Shown here in pieces: positions 58,001 to 64,000 of a stretch of 64,000 nt of DNA; within the stretch, counting starts at the first letter, position 1, and each line of letters opens with the position of its first letter. Origin of the DNA: an uncultured Candidatus Nitrosopumilus sp. (GTDB lineage Archaea; Thermoproteota; Nitrososphaeria; Nitrososphaerales; Nitrosopumilaceae); the NCBI GenBank assembly GCA_951812655.1, contig OX638319.1:620001-684000 (forward strand), read 5' to 3'. The translations under genes and the position numbers were made by a program. The notes under the pieces were generated by a model that was not told the origin of the DNA, did no database searches, and was given only the letters and a program-made list of their open reading frames with translations.

Positions 58001-59962
58001 AATCTCGCTAAGCTACAGTCAGAAAAGAAGAACCTGGAGTCTACTCAGGCCGAGTACGACGCACTACTTGCGCAGATAGAGCAGGAGAAGAAGGACATAG
58101 CCGCAAACACAAAGTCACAGTCGGACAATCTCGCTAAGCTACAGTCAGAAAAGAAGAACCTGGAGTCTACTCAGGCCGAGTACGACGCACTACTTGCGCA
58201 GATAGAGCAGGAGAAGAAGGACATAGCCGCAAACACAAAGTCACAGTCGGACAATCTCGCTAAGCTACAGTCAGAAAAACAATCACTCGAATCCATACAA
58301 TCTGAATACGCTGTATTGATTACGCAAATAGAACAAGAAAAGCAAGTTCTAGAAGATAAATCCAAGCAGCAAAAGAAAAGTTTGGAAGATCTACAGTCAG
58401 AAAAACAATCACTCGAGTCTACTCAGGCCGAGTACGACGCACTACTTGCGCAGATAGAGCAGGAGAAGAAGGACATAGCCGCAAACACAAAGTCACAGTC
58501 GGACAATCTCGCTAAGCTACAGTCAGAAAAGAAGAACCTGGAGTCTACTCAGGCCGAGTACGACGCACTACTTGCGCAGATAGAGCAGGAGAAGAAGGAC
58601 ATAGCCGCAGATAGCAAGCTGCAGGCCGAAAGCCTTCCAGAGCTGCAATCACAAAAGGCATCACTCGAGTCTACTCAGGCCGAGTACGACGCACTACTTG
58701 CGCAGATAGAGCAGGAGAAGAAGGACATAGCCGCAAACACAAAGTCACAAAAGAAGAATTTAGAGAAGATCCACTCTGAAAAGAAAAATCTTGGATTGTC
58801 CCATGATGAATATGATTCTCTACTTGCACAGATAGAGCAGGAGAAACAATCCCTTGAAAATGATTCAAAGTCACAGTCGGACAATCTCGCTAAGCTACAG
58901 TCAGAAAAGAAGAACCTGGAGTCTACTCAGGCCGAGTACGACGCACTACTTGCGCAGATAGAGCAGGAGAAGAAGGACATAGCCGCAAACACAAAGTCAC
59001 AGTCGGACAATCTCGCTAAGCTACAGTCAGAAAAGAAGAACCTGGAGTCTACTCAGGCCGAGTACGACGCACTACTTGCGCAGATAGAGCAGGAGAAGAA
59101 GGACATAGCCGCAAACACAAAGTCACAAAAGAAGAATCTGAAAGATCTACAGTCAGAAAAGAAGAACCTGGAGTCTACTCAGGCCGAGTACGACGCACTA
59201 CAGGTTCAAGTAGAACAAGAAAAACAGACTTTGTCGAAGTATGAAAAAATGAGAGATTCTCTCCAATCCGAGCAAGAGAAACTAATCAGTTCCAAACAAC
59301 AGCGTCTTGAATTGGTACTTTCTATCTCCAAGGGACAAGAAGAGCTTACTATTCAGAAAAAAGATGAACAGGCAAAACTGAAGGAACAAAATGCTCTGTT
59401 AAAACAATTGGAGAAAGAAAAGCGTACTTTTGAAAAATTGAAATTAAAACAAGAAAAGACTGAGCAAAAAATTAGTGATGATCTTAAAAAATTGAAATTA
59501 AAACAAGAAAAGACTGAACAAAAAATTGCAAAATCTATTTTTGATTTCAAAAATAAACGTGCAATTCTTACAAAAGCGGCAGCTAAGAAGCCAGCAAAGC
59601 CAAAAGCAGAACCAAAGCCAAAAGCAGAACCAAAGCCAAAAGCAGAACCAAAGCCAAAAGCGGCAGCTAAGAAGCCAGCAAAGCCAAAAGCAGAACCAAA
59701 GCCAAAAGCGGCAGCTAAGAAGCCAGCAAAGCCAAAAGCAGAACCAAAGTCAAAAGCGGCAGCTAAGAAGCCAGCAAAGCCAAAAGCAGAACCAAAGCCA
59801 AAAGCAGAACCAAAGCCAAAAGCGGCAGCTAAGAAGCCAGCAAAGCCAAAAGCAGAACCAAAGCCAAAAGCGGCAGCTAAGAAGCCAGCAAAGCCAAAAG
59901 CAGAACCAAAGCCAAAAGCGGCAGCTAAGAAGCCAGCAAAAGTAGAATCTTCAAAGAACTAA
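55031..59962 (+). CDS. Giant cytoplasmic coiled-coil repeat protein with H1-like tail
   Basis: From ATG 55031 the product is 1643 residues; the open frame upstream overlaps the promoter region and lacks support. Residues 1-110 contain two copies of a helical motif (IIEKIDTAIDAGQYDVSRLD and VKKLIDTGSGDYGRLQSIYD, each followed by GKxLxxSDxxYL). A charged linker runs to about residue 200. Residues 200-1420 are coiled coil, of which about 25 units of 42 residues (STQAEYDALLAQIEQEKKDI, then NTKSQSDNLAKLQSEKKNL) make up the centre. The last 130 residues are repeats of KPAKPKAEPKPKAAAK, like eukaryotic histone H1 and bacterial HU-like tails. It has no signal peptide or ATPase motifs. A long filament or tether with a DNA- or RNA-binding tail is inferred. 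Confidence 0.85.
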   Translation: MIELTLSKIIEKIDTAIDAGQYDVSRLDNIRESLRRGKPLFNSDQQYLEKVLGTNFTIKEDVEVSPSPLLPKVKKLIDTGSGDYGRLQSIYDLLSKGKSLYQSDLNYLHKKLDEIEEDSNVSQKEDNDVTPDKTENDDLSSSDVQRKKGALPKGWDASKTDSSESVKDKEKDNGGGHDQSNPTEINEKERPLTEPENQELSKIKQTSLEQKKQIDSVSDNLHSQIQTERKNIASNINQFKQIITQKDELKKIKTETLSVLDKIKKEREDLMQESKSQKEELVSVQKEQEQIEKEIREERTRIESVKESQKSSLSEKIALLKEFKEKETELEDTKSQFNKIQKDLEKEKQTLEDESALQKKNLDKLQSQKASLESTQAEYDALLAQIEQEKKDIAADSKLQAERLPNLLEEKKNLESTQAEYNSLLAQINQEKQTLEDESALQKKNLDKLQSQKASLESTQAEYDALLAQIEQEKKDIAANTKSQSDNLAKLQSEKKNLESTQAEYDALLAQIEQEKKDIAADSKLQAERLPNLLEEKKNLESTQAEYNSLLAQIKKETKEINTNKKLQKKNLAKLQSEKKNLESTQAEYDALLAQIEQENLDIAADSKLQAERLPKLLEEKKKLETTQAKYDLLLSQIEQQKQILHEESELQTGNIAKIQSEKQSLESTQAEYDALLAQIEQEKKDIAANTKSQSDNLAKLQSEKKNLESTQAEYDALLAQIEQEKKDIAANTKSQSDNLAKLQSEKKNLESTQAEYDALLAQIEQEKKDIAANTKSQSDNLAKLQSEKQSLESIQSEYAVLITQIEQEKQVLEDKSKQQKKSLEDLQSEKQSLESTQAEYDALLAQIEQEKKDIAANTKSQSDNLAKLQSEKKNLESTQAEYDALLAQIEQEKKDIAADSKLQAESLPELQSQKASLESTQAEYDALLAQIEQEKKDIAANTKSQKKNLEKIHSEKKNLGLSHDEYDSLLAQIEQEKQSLENDSKSQSDNLAKLQSEKKNLESTQAEYDALLAQIEQEKKDIAANTKSQSDNLAKLQSEKKNLESTQAEYDALLAQIEQEKKDIAANTKSQSDNLAKLQSEKQSLESIQSEYAVLITQIEQEKQVLEDKSKQQKKSLEDLQSEKQSLESTQAEYDALLAQIEQEKKDIAANTKSQSDNLAKLQSEKKNLESTQAEYDALLAQIEQEKKDIAADSKLQAESLPELQSQKASLESTQAEYDALLAQIEQEKKDIAANTKSQKKNLEKIHSEKKNLGLSHDEYDSLLAQIEQEKQSLENDSKSQSDNLAKLQSEKKNLESTQAEYDALLAQIEQEKKDIAANTKSQSDNLAKLQSEKKNLESTQAEYDALLAQIEQEKKDIAANTKSQKKNLKDLQSEKKNLESTQAEYDALQVQVEQEKQTLSKYEKMRDSLQSEQEKLISSKQQRLELVLSISKGQEELTIQKKDEQAKLKEQNALLKQLEKEKRTFEKLKLKQEKTEQKISDDLKKLKLKQEKTEQKIAKSIFDFKNKRAILTKAAAKKPAKPKAEPKPKAEPKPKAEPKPKAAAKKPAKPKAEPKPKAAAKKPAKPKAEPKSKAAAKKPAKPKAEPKPKAEPKPKAAAKKPAKPKAEPKPKAAAKKPAKPKAEPKPKAAAKKPAKVESSKN
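56100..59210 (+). repeat. 126-bp tandem repeat array in the coiled-coil gene
   Basis: About 25 units of 126 bp, all in frame. Common units such as CAGGCCGAGTACGACGCACT plus flanks are base-identical in most copies, while a few units (near 56.90, 57.40 and 57.90 kb) are diverged and AT-richer. Confidence 0.93.
57110..58873 (+). repeat. 882-bp direct duplication (7 units) within the array
   Basis: Diverged marker units repeat at an offset of exactly 882 bp, equal to seven 126-bp units: the ESIQSEYAVL unit at about 57409 and 58291, and the GLSHDEYDSL unit at about 57910 and 58792. Outer boundaries cannot be fixed because flanking units are identical. Confidence 0.9.
59574..59940 (+). repeat. 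Lys/Ala/Pro-coding short repeats
   Basis: AAAGCAGAACCAAAGCCAAA and GCAGCTAAGAAGCCAGCAAA alternate many times, encoding the KPKAEPKPKAAAKKPA tail of the coiled-coil protein. Confidence 0.92.
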
Positions 59963-60076
59963 TTGAATTAAACACTTGTAAGATCTTATACTGATTCCAT
60001 ACATGTATTTTCCTTTCAGCAGTTAAAGGTCAATTGCAATTCTGTAAAATGACACAAGTTACATTGTTTGAATGTA

Positions 60077-62278
60077 CTAAATGATATTTTTTACATTCAT
60101 CCATGTCAGTGCCTCTTTCATGTCTTCTTCAGTTAGAGTATTGCTGATAATCCACTCTGAGAAATTTGTTTTAAACCAGTCGGGAATGATTGGTTTTGTA
60201 TTGTGGTTCATTTCAATTCCTAAGTAGTTGACAAATTCTTCATCTGTGATTGATTCTGATTGATGTCCTGCCCATTTCTCAATTGTGTCTATAAATTCAT
60301 CTGTTGGTTCTTGATTCTTTTCCTTGATTCCTTTTTTCTCTGTTACTATGTCCGTCTCTGTAATCTTTATGACATCATAGAGAATTGTATCTTGAGAGTT
60401 TTTGTTAGTATCCCACATTCTAATTATGATATCTGATGTTGGCATTTCTCTGTCAAATACGATATTGAAATCCATCTCGATTTTTTCTCCTTTTTGTTTT
60501 TGTTCTAATTCTACATTTGAGAAAAATCTATTTGGATCAAAAGATTCCAGTCCTTTTTCTGTGTCATATGTGATGTATGTATCACTATGATGTAGTTGTC
60601 TGTAATGTCCGTTTAGATTCATAAACAACCCTACGAATTCCGTTTCAGTTCCTCTTGCACCATCATCGATTAGCAGTTTGACGCTAAACTCTTCACCTGT
60701 CTTGATTTCCTGTGTCTCTACAATGTTCGAGTAATTGAGTTCTGAAAATTGCATATTGTTTATCGTCAATGGTACTTCCCCTTTGTCGTATGTCTGTGTT
60801 CTCAATGATGGGGGTGTTTTATCTCCGCTTCCCCCGCCTACTTCACTAGAAGCTGGAATCACAGCATATGTTGAAAAATGTTCTAGGGCCGCATTGTATC
60901 CACAAACATCATTTGTATCTCCATTTGTATCTCTAAATACGGATATTCCACTAAAATCAATTTGTCCTAAACTATCAGCTAGACCTAAATTGATATTTGG
61001 ACACATGATTAATCCATTTTTCACGCTTGTTGGATGAGTTGGATGAAAAGAACCATCTATTGGCCCGAGTTGAAATGAAATTGATGGCGCTTCACTAAAC
61101 TGTTCTGTGCTATCTAAATTCACTTGATTTATCGAAACTTGTCCTTGTACATCAAATGTAAGATACATTACTGAATTGTTTATTTCTGGAATTGTAGCTG
61201 GAGGTTTTTCTGTGGTCGTTGCACCAATTTTCAAATTATTTATCGTATCCTTGGGTGTGAACTGCACACCTTTTACTATTCCTCCATTTGCTAATTTTTC
61301 ATTGTTGTTGATAGACATGTGTAGTTCTTGATTAGTTGCCAATTCATTTACGGAAATGACTGCAATTTTGGCATTGTCCAATGAATTTAGTGGAATAATT
61401 GTTGCAGGAACTGACCATGTTGTACCTGGTATTTGATTTTCATCCGTTAGTGCATATTCTGGAAGATTGGCCGCTCCAACATTATTCACAATATTCACAA
61501 TCCCATCATCTATACTCACTGCTATGTTTGTGATATTGTCAATTGGTATTATTGACTCAAAAGGATCTATTACATCAAATGATACTGTTGATAAGGGGTT
61601 ATTTTGATTGAGATTGATGTCTACTACAAAGATCGTTGTTTTGTCATCTGTATTACCTGCGTCAAACTTCTGTATTCTGTTGTTCTTAGTATCTGCGACG
61701 TACACGTTGCCTTCAGAGTCTACAAACACGTCTGACGGATCGCTGAATTGACCTTCTTTAATTCCGAACTCTCCTAATTCTAATACAAACACGCCGTTTG
61801 CGTCAAACTTCTGTATTCTGTCATTTCTGGTATCTGCGACGTACACGTTGCCATCAGAGTCTACAAACATGCCTCTTGGCTCATCTAGCTGTCCTGCATT
61901 GATTCCTCTGCCGTCCCCAATTGTCGTAACTGTTCCGCTACTATCTGCGACGACCACTCTGTTGTTCCTGGTATCTGCGACGTACACGTTGCCTGACAAG
62001 TCTACAAACACGTCTGATGGGTCACTCAAGCTTGTGTTTCCAAAGTCTACGATCTCTACAAACACGCCGTTTGCGTCAAACTTCTGTATTCTGTCATTTC
62101 TGGTATCTGCGACGTACACGTTGCCATCAGAGTCTACAAACATGCCTCTTGGCTCATTAAATTCTCCATTGTCGATTCCTAATGATCCTATGTTTATTGA
62201 AGGAACAACTGCAAATGATGTATTTATAAAAAAAGTTCCTGAAATTAAAACAAGTAAAATGAATAGAACTTTTAACAT
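60077..62278 (-). CDS. Secreted NHL-repeat protein with C-terminal domains
   Basis: The 733-residue product has a signal peptide (VLFILLVLISGTFFINTSFA). Residues 28-215 contain four NHL repeats (GEFNEPRGMFVDSDGNVYVA, then DTRNDRIQKFDANGVF), probably a partial propeller. The middle (about 215-480) is beta-rich with adhesion-like domains, including VSFDVIDPFESIIPIDNITN. Near the end, PDWFKTNFSEWIISNTLTEE resembles the WIKxxAxWW motif of the 40.5 kb protein. It is likely a surface protein. It faces the coiled-coil gene convergently and is divergent from the multicopper oxidase. Confidence 0.82.
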   Translation of the reverse strand: MLKVLFILLVLISGTFFINTSFAVVPSINIGSLGIDNGEFNEPRGMFVDSDGNVYVADTRNDRIQKFDANGVFVEIVDFGNTSLSDPSDVFVDLSGNVYVADTRNNRVVVADSSGTVTTIGDGRGINAGQLDEPRGMFVDSDGNVYVADTRNDRIQKFDANGVFVLELGEFGIKEGQFSDPSDVFVDSEGNVYVADTKNNRIQKFDAGNTDDKTTIFVVDINLNQNNPLSTVSFDVIDPFESIIPIDNITNIAVSIDDGIVNIVNNVGAANLPEYALTDENQIPGTTWSVPATIIPLNSLDNAKIAVISVNELATNQELHMSINNNEKLANGGIVKGVQFTPKDTINNLKIGATTTEKPPATIPEINNSVMYLTFDVQGQVSINQVNLDSTEQFSEAPSISFQLGPIDGSFHPTHPTSVKNGLIMCPNINLGLADSLGQIDFSGISVFRDTNGDTNDVCGYNAALEHFSTYAVIPASSEVGGGSGDKTPPSLRTQTYDKGEVPLTINNMQFSELNYSNIVETQEIKTGEEFSVKLLIDDGARGTETEFVGLFMNLNGHYRQLHHSDTYITYDTEKGLESFDPNRFFSNVELEQKQKGEKIEMDFNIVFDREMPTSDIIIRMWDTNKNSQDTILYDVIKITETDIVTEKKGIKEKNQEPTDEFIDTIEKWAGHQSESITDEEFVNYLGIEMNHNTKPIIPDWFKTNFSEWIISNTLTEEDMKEALTWMNVKNII
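61797..62155 (-). repeat. Near-identical NHL DNA repeats
   Basis: The plus-strand string GCGTCAAACTTCTGTATTCT and about 85 following bases occur at 61800 and at 62073, about 273 bp apart, both running to the CATGCCTCTTGGCTCAT end. Two further, diverged units lie at about 61665 and 61960. Confidence 0.88.
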
Positions 62279-62350
62279 ATTTTTCTTTTTTTAATTTCTG
62301 TTAATATAAATAATTTTTTTGGTTATTACTGAGACATAATCAAGAATAAT

Positions 62351-62360
62351 TTTTTATATC
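62351..62360 (+). promoter_or_regulatory. Likely TATA box of the multicopper oxidase gene
   Basis: TTTTTATATC lies about 24-33 bp before the TTG at 62383. This supports a leaderless transcript and decides that start. Confidence 0.5.
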
Positions 62361-62382
62361 AGTATATCAGATAATTGCTGAA

Positions 62383-64000
62383 TTGTTAGGCAGATCTGGT
62401 GCATTGTTATTATCTCTTGTAATAATTTCTGGAACTTCCTTAGTTGGCAGTTCTTTTTTATTCGATACTTCAGAGCTTGATATGCTTGAATGGATGCAGT
62501 TTGCAGAGGCTGCTGGGGGACATGATATTCATCATAATATTTCTATGTCTGCCGTAGAGTTACCTGATGGACTGTATGCATACAAGATGGATAGTCATCA
62601 AATTGTCGTTGATGGTGACACTGCTAGTGCCTTGGATGTCACTGTTAACAGATACGGGTCTGCAGATCCCAAACCTTCTATTCCAGGTCCGACAGTTGTA
62701 ATCACTGAGGGCGAATCCGTAACTATTAACTTAACAAACAATGTTTCTTGTGATAAATTACCTCAATCAAATGTTTCAGGATATGAGATGTATAATGGAA
62801 AAATTGGAATTCATGTACATGGTGTCCATTATTTGCCTGAAGATGACAGCACACAAGCAATCATGAATCCTGCATCTGCTACAGCATCAGCAAATTGTGG
62901 TGGGGATGTTGTGGATTTTGAATGGATTGCAGCACCTGGCACGGCAGGAACATGGCCATATCATGACCATACTTTCTTAGGTGAAAATGGAGCTGAAGAT
63001 AAGGGTCTGTTTGGAACAGTTATTGTAAAACCTGAAAACGGAAAAACTGTTGGATTTGTAGATGATGATGGACAGATCCAAAAGGTCAAGGAAACACAAA
63101 TTGACAAGGACTTTATTTTATGGATGGTTTCAACTGAAGAGTTAGGACGAAGCATATTTTATGGAATGGAAATAGATAATCGTGCAGAATTTTTAACTGC
63201 AGACGACGATACTAATTTTGTAGATGATGTGGGTAGGCAGACTGCACTTTGGCAAAACCCTAATCTTGTAATTACTGAAGACAAAATTGTTAGATATCAC
63301 GTGTTAGGAATTGGAGATGACTTCCATGCTTTCCATCTTCATGGGCACAGATGGGTTGAACCTCAAACAACTAAAAATATCATTGATGTGAGGGAAATTG
63401 CTCCTCTAGAACGTCATACTTTCATCATTAAAGCCGGACAAGGTACAATTGATGAAAATGGGCAAGAATTTGTAGGTCCTGGAAATTGGATGTATCACTG
63501 TCACGTATTTTCTCACATGGAAGAGGGTATGAGTGGAATGATGAAGGTTCTTCCAAATGACGTTGCTGGTGTAACAGACAAACTTCCAACAATTGGTGCT
63601 GTTTTTACTATAAGTGATGAACCTGGTGTTTGGATGAAAACTCTTGATGCTGGAATTGCAGATTCTTTGACATCTGAGCAAGGAATTGGGTTTCCTTTGG
63701 GATCCTTAGGACCCGGCACTCATTTTGAGAACAGTGAAGGAAGATCAACTGCTGTGATATCTGTAGGTGAAACGGTACTTTGGACTATGAAAGATTCTCA
63801 AACTGTTCATACTGTTACTAGTTTAATTTGGCCTGCTTCCACACCGAATGTTGAAGCATCTGCACTCTTTATTGATAAACAGCTTCCAATCCGGGGTTCA
63901 ACATATCTTACAGGTTCAACTGGTGGTGTAAATGGTGTTATCAAAACCTTTGATGAACCTGGACTCTACGTATTTGTTTGTAAAATTCACCCATACATGT
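62383..64000 (+). CDS. Multicopper oxidase with extra cupredoxin domain (3' end missing)
   Basis: The frame runs from TTG 62383 off the right edge, with 539 residues visible. A signal sequence (ALLLSLVIISGTSLVG) comes first. All four copper motifs of a two-domain laccase-like oxidase are present: GIHVHGVHY (about residue 150), WPYHDHTF (about 193), FHAFHLHGHRW (about 318) and WMYHCHVFSHMEEGM (about 370). They supply one type 1 site and the trinuclear cluster. After residue 400 a further cupredoxin domain follows (VGETVLWTMKDSQTVHTVTS, then LYVFVCKIHPYM), with its own His, Cys and His. Such proteins are candidates for nitrite or NO oxidoreduction and copper oxidation in ammonia-oxidising archaea. 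Confidence 0.92.
   Translation, partial: MLGRSGALLLSLVIISGTSLVGSSFLFDTSELDMLEWMQFAEAAGGHDIHHNISMSAVELPDGLYAYKMDSHQIVVDGDTASALDVTVNRYGSADPKPSIPGPTVVITEGESVTINLTNNVSCDKLPQSNVSGYEMYNGKIGIHVHGVHYLPEDDSTQAIMNPASATASANCGGDVVDFEWIAAPGTAGTWPYHDHTFLGENGAEDKGLFGTVIVKPENGKTVGFVDDDGQIQKVKETQIDKDFILWMVSTEELGRSIFYGMEIDNRAEFLTADDDTNFVDDVGRQTALWQNPNLVITEDKIVRYHVLGIGDDFHAFHLHGHRWVEPQTTKNIIDVREIAPLERHTFIIKAGQGTIDENGQEFVGPGNWMYHCHVFSHMEEGMSGMMKVLPNDVAGVTDKLPTIGAVFTISDEPGVWMKTLDAGIADSLTSEQGIGFPLGSLGPGTHFENSEGRSTAVISVGETVLWTMKDSQTVHTVTSLIWPASTPNVEASALFIDKQLPIRGSTYLTGSTGGVNGVIKTFDEPGLYVFVCKIHPYM

Noticed and set aside
57289-58884. Repeated minus-strand Cys/Ser-rich frames
   Set aside because: Antisense shadows of the 126-bp repeats; their exact recurrence at 882 bp only reflects the duplication.
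59526-59945. 139-residue frame in the +1 frame of the tail repeats
   Set aside because: It is a by-product of the Lys/Ala/Pro short repeats read in another frame.

Overview
The window is a low-GC archaeal chromosome segment from an ammonia-oxidising Nitrososphaerota (Thaumarchaeota), most like Nitrosopumilus or a close relative. The evidence is archaeal ribosomal proteins (L7Ae, S28e, L24e, L37e), an LSm protein, aIF5B, archease, an archaeal-type signal peptidase, and many single genes with promoters so close that their mRNAs look leaderless. The strongest lineage marker is an ADP-forming acyl-CoA ligase next to 4-hydroxybutyryl-CoA dehydratase at 25.8-29.5 kb. This pair matches the thaumarchaeal 3-hydroxypropionate/4-hydroxybutyrate CO2-fixation genes as I remember them from Nitrosopumilus maritimus. 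Blue-copper domains, a multicopper oxidase and large secreted NHL/Fn3 repeat proteins fit the same group. No rRNA, CRISPR array, transposase or integrase was recognised.

Layout. 1-15 kb is an accessory region. It opens with a partial glycosyltransferase and a tRNA-Val, then holds short units of one or two genes: a secreted metallo-beta-lactamase-fold protein, a flavin-binding protein, small membrane and secreted proteins, methyltransferases and a frameshifted phosphoesterase. Five gene ends in this part carry a conserved element of about 55 bp whose last 17 bp repeat the 3' end of the tRNA-Val gene, and hairpins of a second family lie between units. Beyond are a secreted Kunitz-domain protein, a MATE exporter, a second secreted metallo-beta-lactamase-fold protein and a DASS-type anion transporter. 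15.9-25.8 kb holds a repeat-bearing cupredoxin protein, a degenerate class III cyclase-like protein, an isolated GC-rich NuoB gene, a CcdA/YHS/thioredoxin-like operon, a radical SAM protein and a winged-helix/membrane-protein/RNase H cluster.

25.8-46.5 kb is mostly housekeeping: the carbon-fixation pair, signal peptidase, zinc-ribbon proteins, two thioredoxins, a cyclic amidohydrolase, RpiA, L37e and LSm, a creatininase-family protein beside PurU, a phosphohexomutase, and the operon L7Ae-S28e-L24e-Ndk-aIF5B. Two further tRNAs lie here: Ala(CGC) and Leu(TAG).

46.6-64 kb is dominated by very large repeat proteins. Two adjacent secreted proteins share almost identical 50-residue repeats. A 1643-residue cytoplasmic coiled-coil protein has about 25 repeats of 42 residues and a histone-H1-like Lys/Ala/Pro tail. 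A secreted NHL protein follows, and a multicopper oxidase with a further cupredoxin domain runs off the right edge. Archease, a glyoxalase-fold protein, a zinc dehydrogenase, DedA and a DUF72 protein lie between them.

The most notable signals are the tRNA-Val-derived gene-end repeats that make the left end look like an array of cassettes, the giant coiled-coil protein, the GC-rich orphan NuoB, and an archaeal Kunitz domain. All functional names come from reading motifs; no database search was run.
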